DNA of 56,486 nucleotides, taken from positions 1 to 56,486 of the forward strand of contig DAIMEJ010000018.1 in the NCBI GenBank assembly GCA_036725345.1, in the 5' to 3' direction. Source of the stretch: JAPLJU01 sp036725345 (lineage in GTDB: Bacteria; Desulfobacterota; Syntrophia; Syntrophales; UBA2192). The notes beneath the pieces were generated by a model. That model saw only the letters and a list, made by a program, of their open reading frames with translations, had not been told where the DNA came from and did no database searches. Made by a program: the position numbers and the translations under genes. The stretch's first letter is position 1. Each line of letters starts with the position of its first letter. Of this stretch, positions 16,048 to 24,865 are shown piece after piece.

Positions 16048-16090
16048 GCTGTGGGGAGGTTCGATGAAACCGCCCCCCTCATCTCCACCA
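16048..16090 (+). ncRNA. Remnant resembling the 3' end of tmRNA
   Basis: Reading right, AGCTGTGGGGAGGTTCGAT and then CCCCCCTCATCTCCACCA resemble the last segment of bacterial tmRNA, which ends T-arm, CATCTCC, ACCA and is followed by a T-run (here TTTTTTTCT). Extra bases (GAAACCG) break the T-arm and there is no upstream tmRNA body, so it is at most a fragment. The ssrA 3' end is a well-known integration site. The match is short and could be chance. Confidence 0.3.
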
Positions 16091-16140
16091 TTTTTTTCTC
16101 ATACCGCATGACCCTCCGTTATAACCGGATATCAGAAATT

Positions 16141-16174
16141 AAAGCCCCGCCTCCCTGTCCGAGGGCGGGGCTTT
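16141..16174 (-). terminator. Intrinsic terminator of the pseudopilin gene
   Basis: AAAGCCCCGCC (16141-16151) pairs with GGCGGGGCTTT (16164-16174), an 11-bp stem directly after the pilin stop. The minus-strand side continues AATTTCT, an imperfect U-run. The symmetric A/T flanks would let it work in both directions. Confidence 0.8.
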
Positions 16175-16177
16175 CGC

Positions 16178-16567
16178 TCAACTGCTTCCCGGGATGGTCA
16201 CCTTCACGGACTCATCGACCTTGCGGAGGACCGTTCCCCGCCTCCCCTCAGCCTTTATCTTGAGCGTGGTTTCGTCAACCCTCGTGTAGGAGAAACTAAA
16301 ATCCCCTCCGTCTCTTCCGATGGTATCGGCGGCTTCGACGTATTCATCGACCGTCGGCCATATGCCACTGCGCATGTATTGCAGGCTGCCCCAGGACGTA
16401 ACGCGGGCGCGCCCCTCGGCGAGAGCGGACTGAACTGCCTTCATCTTTGAATCCTCAACGAGATCGTAGTACGTCGGGAGGGCTATGGCCGCGAGAATAC
16501 CCAGGAGTGCGAGAACCAGGACAAGTTCAACGAGGGTGAAGCCTTTTTTGTTGATAAAATGTTTCAT
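16178..16567 (-). CDS. Type IV pilin-like protein (prepilin)
   Basis: The 129-residue prepilin starts MKHFINKKGFTLVELVLVLA: a short basic leader, the peptidase cleavage site G^F, the conserved Glu at mature position 5 and a hydrophobic helix to about residue 30. The C-terminal globular part is short, with one Trp-Pro segment and no cysteine pair. It could be a minor pilin of a type IV pilus or a type II secretion pseudopilin. No assembly ATPase, secretin or prepilin peptidase lies nearby. The gene is divergent from xseA. Confidence 0.85.
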   Translation of the reverse strand: MKHFINKKGFTLVELVLVLALLGILAAIALPTYYDLVEDSKMKAVQSALAEGRARVTSWGSLQYMRSGIWPTVDEYVEAADTIGRDGGDFSFSYTRVDETTLKIKAEGRRGTVLRKVDESVKVTIPGSS

Positions 16568-16924
16568 ACTTTCTGGCAGCCAACGTAAGTATAATTATCA
16601 ACAGCATGTGTTTCTTTTGTTTCATTTTGCATAATTAAGCTCATGATTCAATCGGTCATTCGTCGTATTTTTTCTACGACTTGCGTATTAAGAAAGCAGT
16701 ACGAAAAGGGACCACCATGATTAAAAATGTTCCGACAAAGGACCCTTAATGTCTCTGATGACTCCGGAGAATGACCGGCGGGCGGTTTTCTCGAGGCGAA
16801 ACGGCAGGATACAAAGTTCTTGCAACCCCCTGACGGCTCTGTTAGAAAATTCCACATCATTCGAGGGTTCGGCCGGTCACAGGTCTGCAGGGAACCCTCG
16901 ACCTGTCAGGGGTTACCGCATCTC
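16568..16924. other. Divergent intergenic region between the pilin gene and xseA
   Basis: This 357-base stretch must hold the promoters of both flanking genes. The pilin side is AT-rich. I see no clear sigma-54 site, operator or RNA gene. Confidence 0.5.
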
Positions 16925-18253
16925 ATGAAGGAAATTTTCACTGTCCGGGAATTGACGGAACGTATCCGCTTCGTTCTCGAGTCGAGTTTTGATTCCATCT
17001 GGGTGGAAGGGGAAATTTCAAATCTCAGAAAACCCGCCTCAGGCCACCTTTATTTCACCCTCAAGGATGATCAGGCCCAGATCAGGGCCGTCATCTTCCG
17101 TCCCGTCTATCGAGCCATGAGATTCGAAATCCAGGACGGCATGCACATCATCTGCCGGGCGAGGCTCAGCGTCTACAAGCCCCGGGGCGAGTACCAGATC
17201 ATCATCGAGGCGGCCGAACCGAAGGGTGTCGGAGCCCTCCAGATCGCCTTCGAACAGCTGAAGGCGCGCCTCGAGAAGGAGGGTCTTTTCGACCCCGCGC
17301 GCAAGAGACGGATCCCCTTTCTACCGGGAAGGATCGGGGTCGTTACTTCCCTGAGCGGTGCCGTCATCCGCGACATCCTCAACATCACGGGGAGACGTTT
17401 CCCCTCCGTCGACATTGTCATTGCCCCTGTTCGCGTCCAGGGGGCCGAAGCCCCCCTCGAGATCATGGAGGCCCTGGCGAACCTGAACGCCCTGCCCGAC
17501 GTGGAGGTCATCATCGTCGCCCGCGGCGGCGGGTCCCTGGAGGATCTCGCCCCCTTCAACGACGAACGGGTCGCACGGGCCATCTACGAATCGAGGATAC
17601 CCGTCATTTCGGCCGTGGGTCATGAGATTGACTTCACCATCGCCGATTTTGTGGCCGACCTCCGGGCGCCCACACCTTCCGCCGCGGCGGAACTGGTCGT
17701 GCCGGTGAAGCATGAACTCCGTGAATCCTTGGGCCGGCATTATCGTCGACTGGAATCCCATCACCGCAGGTTGATGGAAAACCTCGCTGAGCGGGTCGAG
17801 TCTCTGCGGGGGCGTCTCCGGGACCCCCGGAGGCAGATCGCCGAACTTCGAATGGCCCTGGATGAATTCTGCGACAAACTGTCGGCGGCCATCCGGCGGG
17901 GGACTTCGGAGAAAAAAACGCGGACCGCGGCCGAACTGCGCCACCTCATGTCCCTGACACCCCTGGCCTCCGTCAGGAACTCGCGGTTTCTTATTGAAAA
18001 TATGAGAAAAAACATGCTAACTGGGTTCTTCCGAACAATGGATAATGCAAGGGGAAAGCTGGAGACCCACGCAGGCATCCTGGATTCCCTGAATCCCCTT
18101 GCCATACTGAAGAGGGGATACAGCATCGCCCGCAAGCTTCCGGAGGGTCTGATCATCAAAGAGGCCTCAACCCTGACGGTGGGGGATGAAGTGGGCGTCA
18201 AGGTTTCCGAGGGGAGTTTCAACGCCAGGGTAATCCGCATCGACCGGGGGTAA
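16925..18253 (+). CDS. xseA: Exodeoxyribonuclease VII large subunit
   Basis: The 442-residue XseA is the catalytic and DNA-binding subunit of the single-strand-specific exonuclease VII. The N-terminal OB domain (about 1-105) starts EIFTVRELTERIRFVLESSF with WVEGEISN and GHLYFTLKD. The catalytic region carries GVVTSLSGAVIRDI, IIVARGGGSLEDLAPFN and VISAVGHEIDFTIADFVADL with RAPTPSAAAE. A coiled-coil region follows, and the C-terminus returns with LAILKRGYSIAR. The ATG at 16925 gives the standard family N-terminus; the frame upstream of it is not conserved sequence. It heads a run with xseB, ispA, dxs, tlyA and ispH. Confidence 0.96.
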   Translation: MKEIFTVRELTERIRFVLESSFDSIWVEGEISNLRKPASGHLYFTLKDDQAQIRAVIFRPVYRAMRFEIQDGMHIICRARLSVYKPRGEYQIIIEAAEPKGVGALQIAFEQLKARLEKEGLFDPARKRRIPFLPGRIGVVTSLSGAVIRDILNITGRRFPSVDIVIAPVRVQGAEAPLEIMEALANLNALPDVEVIIVARGGGSLEDLAPFNDERVARAIYESRIPVISAVGHEIDFTIADFVADLRAPTPSAAAELVVPVKHELRESLGRHYRRLESHHRRLMENLAERVESLRGRLRDPRRQIAELRMALDEFCDKLSAAIRRGTSEKKTRTAAELRHLMSLTPLASVRNSRFLIENMRKNMLTGFFRTMDNARGKLETHAGILDSLNPLAILKRGYSIARKLPEGLIIKEASTLTVGDEVGVKVSEGSFNARVIRIDRG

Positions 18254-18258
18254 TCATC

Positions 18259-18507
18259 ATGGCAGAAGAAAAATTCGAAAAGGCCCTTGCGAAGCTCGAG
18301 GATATCGTGAGGCGGATGGAGCAAGGGGACATGACGCTGGAGGAATCCCTCAAGGCCTTCGAAGAGGGGATCCGGCTCTCGAGGCTCTGCGCGAAAAGGC
18401 TCGACGAAGCCGAACGGCGGGTCCAGCTTCTCCTGAAGGCCGGGGAGGACCTCTCCGTGAAGCCCTATTCAGGGGAATCAGAGGAAACGGGAGCAGATGA
18501 AAAATAA
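18259..18507 (+). CDS. xseB: Exodeoxyribonuclease VII small subunit
   Basis: The 82-residue XseB has the family core FEKALAKLEDIVRRMEQGDM with TLEESLKAFEEGI, a short helical hairpin that binds along the coiled coil of XseA. The length fits the family (about 75-85). The gene begins 5 bases after the xseA stop and overlaps ispA by 11 bases, so translation of the three genes is probably coupled. XseB has no catalytic residues of its own. Confidence 0.95.
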   Translation: MAEEKFEKALAKLEDIVRRMEQGDMTLEESLKAFEEGIRLSRLCAKRLDEAERRVQLLLKAGEDLSVKPYSGESEETGADEK

Positions 18508-19393
18508 TCTTGAGGGTTACCTCAAGTCGAAAAAGGAAACCATTGACGCCGCCCTTGAACGCTATCTGCCCGACGTGAGTTCAGTCCCCTCCATTATTTT
18601 TGAGTCTGTCCGATACAGTGTCTTTGCGGGAGGGAAACGTCTCCGCCCGGTCCTCTGCCTTGCCTCCGCCGAGGCGGTGGGCGGTGAAACGGAGAACGTG
18701 CTTCCCGCGGCATGCGCCCTGGAGATGATCCATACCTACTCCCTCATCCACGACGACCTCCCGGCGATGGACGATGATGATTACCGGAGGGGCAAGCCGA
18801 CGAACCACCGGGTCTTCGGAGAAGCCGTGGCCATCCTGGCGGGAGACGCCCTCCTGACGGAGGCCTTTCACCTGCTTTCAAAGAAGGAACTCTTCAAGGG
18901 GGTGCAGGACGGAAGTCTGATAAGGGTGATCCACGAGCTGTCCCGGGCTTCCGGTTACTTCGGCATGGTGGGCGGACAGGTCGTGGACATTCAGTCCGAG
19001 GGCCGGGCCCTGGATGAGGAGACCCTCTATTTCGTCCACACACACAAGACGGGCGCGCTCATGACGGCCGCCGTGCGGACGGGGGCCATCCTGGCGGACG
19101 CGACGGAGGAGCAGATCCACAACCTCTCCCAGTACGGGAGGGACCTTGGAATCGCTTTCCAGGTCGCCGACGACATCCTCAACGTGGAGGGGAACCGGGA
19201 GGCGCTCGGAAAAGAGACAGGGAGTGACGCACGGCTCAAAAAGCTGACGTTTCCAGCGGTGATGGGCCTAGAGGCGTCGCGCCTGAAAGCCCGGGAGTTC
19301 GTGGCGCACGCCCTCGCCCATCTCGAGTCCTTCGATGAGAGGGCCGAACCGCTGAGGGCCATCGCCCGGTATACCATTGAACGGCAGTCGTGA
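18497..19393 (+). CDS. ispA: Polyprenyl synthetase (farnesyl/geranyl diphosphate synthase)
   Basis: The 298-residue prenyltransferase condenses isopentenyl diphosphate with allylic diphosphates, most likely giving farnesyl diphosphate. The first aspartate-rich motif is DDLPAMDDDDYRRGKPTNH (about residues 88-106) and the second is FQVADDILNV. GGKRLRPVL binds the homoallylic substrate. The chain length of the product cannot be fixed from sequence. The xseB-ispA-dxs order is widespread in bacteria. It supplies precursors for quinone side chains, undecaprenyl phosphate and the UbiA-type enzyme encoded in this same operon. Confidence 0.95.
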   Translation: MKNNLEGYLKSKKETIDAALERYLPDVSSVPSIIFESVRYSVFAGGKRLRPVLCLASAEAVGGETENVLPAACALEMIHTYSLIHDDLPAMDDDDYRRGKPTNHRVFGEAVAILAGDALLTEAFHLLSKKELFKGVQDGSLIRVIHELSRASGYFGMVGGQVVDIQSEGRALDEETLYFVHTHKTGALMTAAVRTGAILADATEEQIHNLSQYGRDLGIAFQVADDILNVEGNREALGKETGSDARLKKLTFPAVMGLEASRLKAREFVAHALAHLESFDERAEPLRAIARYTIERQS

Positions 19394-19420
19394 CGGGCAT
19401 CCTGACGAGGTTTCAATCCC

Positions 19421-21289
19421 ATGCTCGAGAAAATAAACTCACCTTCCGATATCAGGAATCTTCAGCTGAATGAGATGGAGATCCTCGCCGGGGAGATCCG
19501 CGAGACGATCATTGAAACCGTGTCCCGGACGGGCGGGCATCTGGCCCCGTCACTGGGGACGGTGGAACTGACACTGGCCCTCCACTACGTCTTCGATACC
19601 CCCCGGGACAGGATCGTCTGGGACGTCGGGCACCAGGCCTATGCCCACAAGATCATCACGGGCCGAAGGGAGCGTTTTCACACCCTGCGCCAGAAAGACG
19701 GCATCAGCGGCTTCACCCGCAGGGAGGAGAGCATCTACGACGCTTTCAACGCGGGCCACAGCAGCACCTCCATATCGGCCGCAGCCGGCATCGCCGAGGC
19801 CCGGTGCCTGAAAGGCGAAGATTTCAAGGTGATCGTCGTGATCGGGGACGGATCGCTCACGGCGGGGATGGCCTTCGAGGCCCTGAACTGGGCCGGCGAC
19901 CGGAATAAAGATCTCATCATCGTTCTGAATGACAACGAGATGTCTATCTCCCCGAACGTGGGGGCCCTGTCATCCTACCTCAACCGCATCATGACGGGGC
20001 ACAAGATGATGAAGTTCAGGTCGGACGTGAAGAACTTCCTGAAGACCCTGCCCAACATCGGCGAGCAGGTATTGAAATTCACCCAGCAGGCGGAAGAATC
20101 GCTGAAGGGTCTCTTCGTTCCCGGGGTCCTCTTCGAGGAACTTGGGTTTCAGTACGTCGGACCCCTGGAGGGCCATCGGCTCGATCATCTTATCAAAAAT
20201 CTCCGGAACGTGAAGGAACTCAGGAAGCCCGTCCTCGTTCACGTCGTCACGGAGAAGGGCAAGGGATATCGCTTCGCCGAGGAATACCCGTCGCGTTTTC
20301 ACGGCCTGGGACCTTTCGACCGGAAGACCGGCCGGCCTGTGTCCGACGGTTCCGGCGTGCCCACTTACACGGAGGTCTTCGGCAAAACCCTCGTTCAATT
20401 CGCGAAAGAAGATTCGAAGATTGTGGCCATCACGGCGGCCATGTGTTCCGGCACGGGCCTGGACCCCTTCTGCGAAGAACTGCCGGAGCGGTTCTATGAT
20501 GTCGGCATCGCGGAGCAGCACGGTGTGACGCTGGCTGCGGGGCTTGCCGTGGAGGGGTTCAAACCCGTCGTGGCCATCTATTCCACCTTTCTCCAGAGGG
20601 CCTATGACCAGATCCTCCACGATGTCTGCCTGCAAAACCTGCCGGTGGTTTTTGCCCTCGACCGCGGAGGCATTGTCGGCGAGGACGGTGCGACCCACCA
20701 GGGTATTTTCGATCTGGCCTATCTCAGATCCATCCCCAACCTGGTCGTCATGGCGCCCAAGGATGAAAACGAGCTCCGACACATGCTCAAAACCGCCATG
20801 GGGCTGTCCGGCCCCGTCTCCATCCGGTATCCACGGGGCCGGGGCGTGGGCGTGCCCCTGGAGGATCCTCCGCGGCCCATCGAGATCGGAAAGAGTGAGG
20901 TTCTGAAAGAGGGGAATGATCTCGTGATCCTCGCCATCGGATCCACGGTCTACCCCGCGCTTTCGGCCGCACGGCAACTCGGGAGCGAAGGGATCCGGGC
21001 GGCTGTCGTCAACGGCCGATTTGTCAAGCCCCTGGATGCCGAGCTTCTGTACTCCATTGCCGCCCGGGTGAAACGGGTCATCACGGTGGAGGAAAATGTC
21101 CTCATGGGCGGTTTCGGGAGCGCCGTGCTCGAGATGTTCCAGGAAAAAGGCCTTCGGGATATCGCCGTGAAGAGGTTGGGCATTCCCGATGTCTTTGTGG
21201 AGCACGCCACCCAGTCGGAGCTGAGGCGAAAATACGGTATCGACGAAGAGGGGATCAAGGAAGCCGCCCGGCAGATGAATTCCCGTTAA
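19421..21289 (+). CDS. dxs: 1-deoxy-D-xylulose-5-phosphate synthase
   Basis: The 622-residue DXS makes 1-deoxy-D-xylulose 5-phosphate from pyruvate and glyceraldehyde 3-phosphate, the first step of the MEP isoprenoid pathway, using thiamine diphosphate. Visible: GHLAPSLGTVELTLALHYVF, DVGHQAYAHKIITGR, the ThDP motif GDGSLTAGMAFEALN ending in a LNDNEMSISPNVG block, YDVGIAEQHGVTLAAGLA with the catalytic Glu, and a transketolase C-terminal domain (AAVVNGRFVKPLD, TVEENVLMGGFGSAV). Length is as expected. It starts 27 bases after ispA and precedes tlyA by 16 bases. Confidence 0.97.
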   Translation: MLEKINSPSDIRNLQLNEMEILAGEIRETIIETVSRTGGHLAPSLGTVELTLALHYVFDTPRDRIVWDVGHQAYAHKIITGRRERFHTLRQKDGISGFTRREESIYDAFNAGHSSTSISAAAGIAEARCLKGEDFKVIVVIGDGSLTAGMAFEALNWAGDRNKDLIIVLNDNEMSISPNVGALSSYLNRIMTGHKMMKFRSDVKNFLKTLPNIGEQVLKFTQQAEESLKGLFVPGVLFEELGFQYVGPLEGHRLDHLIKNLRNVKELRKPVLVHVVTEKGKGYRFAEEYPSRFHGLGPFDRKTGRPVSDGSGVPTYTEVFGKTLVQFAKEDSKIVAITAAMCSGTGLDPFCEELPERFYDVGIAEQHGVTLAAGLAVEGFKPVVAIYSTFLQRAYDQILHDVCLQNLPVVFALDRGGIVGEDGATHQGIFDLAYLRSIPNLVVMAPKDENELRHMLKTAMGLSGPVSIRYPRGRGVGVPLEDPPRPIEIGKSEVLKEGNDLVILAIGSTVYPALSAARQLGSEGIRAAVVNGRFVKPLDAELLYSIAARVKRVITVEENVLMGGFGSAVLEMFQEKGLRDIAVKRLGIPDVFVEHATQSELRRKYGIDEEGIKEAARQMNSR

Positions 21290-21305
21290 ATCCCTTCCGC
21301 TCACC

Positions 21306-22049
21306 ATGTGCCCGAAAAGCATCAAGGTCAGACTCGACAGACTTCTCGTGGATCGAGGGATCGCCCCGACACGTGAAAGGGCGAGGGCTCTCATCCTGTC
21401 CGGCATCGTCATGGTCGGTGAGGAGCGGGTGGACAAGGCCGGGGCCCTGTTGCCGTTCGACGCGGAGATTCGCCTCAAGGGCGAGGATCATCCTTACGTG
21501 AGCCGGGGCGGCGTCAAACTCAAGGGCGCTCTGGACGCCTTCGGCATCGATGTGGCGGGGCTTGTGGCCCTTGACGTGGGGGCCTCCACGGGCGGTTTCA
21601 CGGATTGCCTCCTCCGGGCGGGGGCCAGAAAGGTCTACGCCGTCGATGTCGGATACGGGCAGTTTGCCTGGAAATTGAGGACGGACGAGAGGGTCGTCCT
21701 CTTCGAGAAAACAAACATTCGCTTTTTCGACGGCCGGGGAATCACGGATCCCATCGACATCGCGACGGTGGATGCCTCCTTCATATCACTGAAGCTGGTT
21801 CTCCCCCGTGTGGTGAGTCTCATCGGGGAAAAGGCTTCCATCCTGGCGCTTATCAAGCCTCAGTTCGAGGTCGGAAAAGGCGAGGTGGGAAAGAGGGGTG
21901 TCGTCCGGGATCCCGCCGCGCACGAGAGGGTGATCGAGGACACGACGGCATTCAGCCGGGGACTGCAGCTGGAGGTCCTGGGGATCTGTGAATCGCCGCT
22001 GCAAGGTCCTGCGGGGAACCGGGAGTTTTTCATCTATCTGAGGAAATGA
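21306..22049 (+). CDS. tlyA: TlyA family rRNA (cytidine-2'-O)-methyltransferase
   Basis: The 247-residue protein has an N-terminal S4 RNA-binding domain (VRLDRLLVDRGIAPTRERAR and LILSG) and a Rossmann methyltransferase of the FtsJ/TlyA type (VALDVGASTGGFTDCLLRAG for SAM binding, KVYAVDVGYGQ, ATVDASFISL, LIKPQFEVG, KRGVVRDP). TlyA proteins 2'-O-methylate 16S and/or 23S rRNA; some were first called haemolysins. The gene sits in the usual deltaproteobacterial position between dxs and ispH. Confidence 0.93.
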   Translation: MCPKSIKVRLDRLLVDRGIAPTRERARALILSGIVMVGEERVDKAGALLPFDAEIRLKGEDHPYVSRGGVKLKGALDAFGIDVAGLVALDVGASTGGFTDCLLRAGARKVYAVDVGYGQFAWKLRTDERVVLFEKTNIRFFDGRGITDPIDIATVDASFISLKLVLPRVVSLIGEKASILALIKPQFEVGKGEVGKRGVVRDPAAHERVIEDTTAFSRGLQLEVLGICESPLQGPAGNREFFIYLRK

Positions 22050-22059
22050 GCTGAAAACG

Positions 22060-23811
22060 ATGGAGATCAGACTGGCCAGGACGGCGGGCTTCTGCATGGG
22101 CGTGAGGAGGGCTGTCGACATGGTGCTCGACATCGCTCAGCACAAGGGCGATGAGAAGATCTACACGTACGGCCCATTGATTCACAACCCGCAGACGGTG
22201 GAGCTGCTGAAAAAACGGGGAATCGTTCCCGTCACCGATTTGAGCGACGTCGAGGAAGGCACCATCATCATCCGCGCCCACGGCATCTCTCCGCAGGAAC
22301 GGAAACTCCTGCAGGACAAGGGTTTGAAGATCATCGACGCCACCTGTCCCCGTGTGGGGCGCGTCCAGGCCATCATCAAGAAGCACGCCGCCAGGGGCTA
22401 TGCCGTGCTCATCGCGGGCGACCGGGAACACCCGGAGGTGGACGGCCTTCTCGGGTACAGCGCCGGACAGGGCCTCGTGATCGGGCGGCTGGAGGACGTG
22501 GAGACCCTGCCCGCCCTGGAACGTGTCTGCGTCGTTGCCCAGACGACGCAGAGTGCCGACGAGTACGCGAAAATCATCAAAAGGGTCAAGGAACGATTCC
22601 CCGACGTCGTGGTCTTCGACACCATCTGCGACTCCACGGAAAGGCGGCAGTCGGAGATAAAGGACCTCGCCTCCGAGATGGATGCCGTCATCATCGTCGG
22701 GGGGAAAAACAGCGCCAACACCCGGAGACTCGCGCAGATCTCCGGGGCGAGGGGCATCCCCACGTTTCACATCGAGACGGCCGAGGATCTAGGCGCGATC
22801 CCCATCGACGCCTACGAAAAGATCGGTGTTTCCGCGGGCGCCTCGACCCCCAACTGGATCATTGAGCGTGTGGTCGACCACATCACCGGCGGGTGGAGCC
22901 AGAAGAAGAAAACACTGAAGCAGCACCTCGTCAACGCCTGGCTCCTGACGGTGCGGACGGATATCTACTCGGCCCTGGGGGCCGGCTGCCTCGCCGTCGC
23001 ATCGGCTTTTCTCCAGAGGGAATCCCTGAACCCCATCGCCGTCGTCATGGCCTCGACCTATGTTTTTTCCGTGCACACGCTCAACCGCCTCATCGACCGG
23101 GAGTCCACCCCCTTCAGGGGCTCCTTCCGGGAAGAGTCCTACCTGAGGCACGAGAAGGCCTTCACCTTCGTGGCCGTTCTCTGCATGTTCCTCTCGCTAG
23201 TGCTGGCTTACCTGATCGGTCTTGTGCCCTTCCTGGTCCTGTCTTTCATCTCGATCGCGGGCGCCCTCTACAACACGAGGATTTTCCCGAAGAGCTGGCG
23301 CTTCAGGAAACTAAAGGACCTGCCGGGCACCAAAAACGTCTTCATGGCCATGGCGTGGGCCTTCGTCGTGGCCGTTGTGCCTCAGGTGGATGTTGATCTC
23401 GTCGTCAAGCCGGCCATGGCCGTGGCCTTCCTCTTCACCTTCACCGTCGTGATCGTGCGGTCCGCCCTGTCGGACATCATGGACATCCAGAGCGATCGGC
23501 TCATGGGCCGTGAGACCATCCCGGTCGTCATCGGAGAGGACCGGACGAAGGGGCTCATGAAGGGGTTGTCCCTCTTTTTGCTCCTGCTTCTGATACTGTC
23601 TTTTCCCCTGGGATGGACCTCCACGGTGAGTTTTGCGCTGCTGGCCTGTGTGTTTTACATGTGGATTTGCTTCAAGCTTTGTGATAGAAAAGCGGCGTTT
23701 TCGGCCGCGGTGTTGAACGGGTTTCTGGAGACAAACTATGTGTTGGCCGGGTTCGTGGCCGCGATCTGGTTTGTTTTCAGGGCCCTTTTCCTTTTGGGGG
23801 TATTGCACTGA
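22060..23811 (+). CDS. ispH: IspH (HMBPP reductase) fused to a UbiA-type prenyltransferase
   Basis: This is a 583-residue fusion. Residues 1 to about 285 are IspH, the Fe-S reductase that makes IPP and DMAPP from HMBPP, with cluster Cys at 12 (AGFCMGVRRA), 96 (DATCPRVG) and 190 (DTICDSTERRQ). Residues from about 295 on are a polytopic membrane domain of the UbiA superfamily, with LNRLIDREST (first Asp motif, N342/D346) and DIMDIQSDRLMGRE (second motif). Such enzymes attach prenyl chains to aromatic or other acceptors in quinone or lipid synthesis. There is no stop or start between the halves, and IspH is full-length. A frameshifted merge of two genes is unlikely because the linker is continuous and charged. 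The acceptor is unknown. Confidence 0.9.
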   Translation: MEIRLARTAGFCMGVRRAVDMVLDIAQHKGDEKIYTYGPLIHNPQTVELLKKRGIVPVTDLSDVEEGTIIIRAHGISPQERKLLQDKGLKIIDATCPRVGRVQAIIKKHAARGYAVLIAGDREHPEVDGLLGYSAGQGLVIGRLEDVETLPALERVCVVAQTTQSADEYAKIIKRVKERFPDVVVFDTICDSTERRQSEIKDLASEMDAVIIVGGKNSANTRRLAQISGARGIPTFHIETAEDLGAIPIDAYEKIGVSAGASTPNWIIERVVDHITGGWSQKKKTLKQHLVNAWLLTVRTDIYSALGAGCLAVASAFLQRESLNPIAVVMASTYVFSVHTLNRLIDRESTPFRGSFREESYLRHEKAFTFVAVLCMFLSLVLAYLIGLVPFLVLSFISIAGALYNTRIFPKSWRFRKLKDLPGTKNVFMAMAWAFVVAVVPQVDVDLVVKPAMAVAFLFTFTVVIVRSALSDIMDIQSDRLMGRETIPVVIGEDRTKGLMKGLSLFLLLLLILSFPLGWTSTVSFALLACVFYMWICFKLCDRKAAFSAAVLNGFLETNYVLAGFVAAIWFVFRALFLLGVLH

Positions 23812-23873
23812 GGAAAGCCGGAGTTTTTGCCGTGTTTCGCGGCATGTATAAATATTCGTGCGGGAGAACGGGC

Positions 23874-24461
23874 ATGTTCATGCGAATCATCGGGTGTCTG
23901 TCGGCTTTTGCCCTGATGGTGCTGGGCGGTTGCGGGGACCTCCAGTACGTGAAGACGACACCCGAGGCCAAGCATTTCCACCCCAAGTCCATCGGTGTCC
24001 TCCCCGTCGAGGTGGGCATCAACACGGAGGCCAAAGGCGTCATCGACAAGGTCATCGCCGACGACTTGATGAAGAGGAGGTGGCTGGAGAAAGTCCTGGC
24101 CTCGCCGGCCATCCAGGAGGAATTATCGAAGGACGAAGTGCTCCGCAAGGCCATGACCGATTACGTTTCAAAGCTGATGACGGTCAGCTTTTCGGATCCC
24201 GAACTTTCCAGCAGGATGGGTTCTGCCTTTCGTGTCGATGCGCTCCTCGTCTCCGATCTCGACTTCTGGGAATACACAACCCACGGAGAAAACAAGGTGG
24301 CAAGGGTCGGGCTGGCCTTGACCCTGGTGGAGGCCGGCACGGGGGCGGTCATCTGGAGCGCCAGGCACGAAGTACAGGAAAAATACAGGTGGTGGCGACC
24401 CGAGCTGGTGAATGTAGCAAAGAAGATTGTCGACCAGATGATCGACCGGATGCCGCATTGA
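23874..24461 (+). CDS. Uncharacterised lipoprotein (LpoB/GNA1162-like fold suspected)
   Basis: The 195-residue protein has a lipoprotein signal: a short basic start, a hydrophobic stretch and the lipobox LGGC near residue 21, so it should be acylated and anchored to a membrane. The mature part reads SIGVLPVEVG early, has a long helix (DDLMKRRWLEKVLASPAIQE), then DALLVSDLDFWE and GAVIWSARHE. That order resembles the periplasmic alpha/beta fold of LpoB/GNA1162/CsgG-like lipoproteins, but this is only a resemblance. ATG 23874 is chosen for its distance from GGGAG. It may be co-expressed with ispH, whose stop lies 62 bases upstream. Confidence 0.65.
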   Translation: MFMRIIGCLSAFALMVLGGCGDLQYVKTTPEAKHFHPKSIGVLPVEVGINTEAKGVIDKVIADDLMKRRWLEKVLASPAIQEELSKDEVLRKAMTDYVSKLMTVSFSDPELSSRMGSAFRVDALLVSDLDFWEYTTHGENKVARVGLALTLVEAGTGAVIWSARHEVQEKYRWWRPELVNVAKKIVDQMIDRMPH

Positions 24462-24643
24462 CGGGGCAAAGTCCCGCGGGTTCCGGGTACAGGGGACAGG
24501 GTCCGGGGGAGGAAAAACAGACGATCTGGACATACCGTATTTCGTGATTAACTTTAGATCTGGAAGGATATGGCAGGAGGATCGGTATGGTTGATCCCCA
24601 TGAAGCGATTCGAATAATACCCAGTGATTAAGGGAGTTTCGTG

Positions 24644-24865
24644 ATGAAAGAAAGGGTCAAGGAAGTCATCGAGAAGATCAGGCCGAATCTTCAGGCTGAC
24701 GGCGGTGATGTGGAGCTGGTCGATGTCACCGACGACGGTGTGGTGAGGGTGAGGCTTATGGGAGCCTGCAAGGGCTGTCCCATGTCCCAGATGACGTTGA
24801 AGACGGGCATCGAAAGTTACCTGAAAAAATCGGTTCCCGAGGTCAAAAGGGTCGATTCTGTCTGA
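24644..24865 (+). CDS. NifU C-terminal-domain (Nfu-type) Fe-S scaffold protein
   Basis: The 73-residue protein consists of one Nfu domain: KEVIEKIRPNLQADGGDVEL with the conserved DGGD, then GACKGCPMSQMTLK with the C-x-x-C that holds a [4Fe-4S] cluster between two subunits. Proteins this short act as carriers delivering clusters to target enzymes. AAGGGAG lies 7 bases before ATG 24644. A ferredoxin gene lies 140 bases downstream. IspH, encoded just upstream, is an Fe-S enzyme and a plausible client. Confidence 0.92.
   Translation: MKERVKEVIEKIRPNLQADGGDVELVDVTDDGVVRVRLMGACKGCPMSQMTLKTGIESYLKKSVPEVKRVDSV

Larger units (their letters stand above)
15760..16140. other. Non-coding stretch with repeats at a possible island border
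   Basis: About 380 bases lie between the kinase and the pilin terminator. The AT-rich left part holds nothing recognisable. Next come the tandem GTGGGGCACAA repeat and the tmRNA-like remnant. A minus-strand frame at 15915-16109 exists but looks spurious. Confidence 0.5.

Noticed and set aside
15915..16109. Minus-strand 64-codon frame
   Set aside because: It runs across the tandem GTGGGGCACAA repeat and the tmRNA-like remnant and shows no domain. The coding look comes from repeats.
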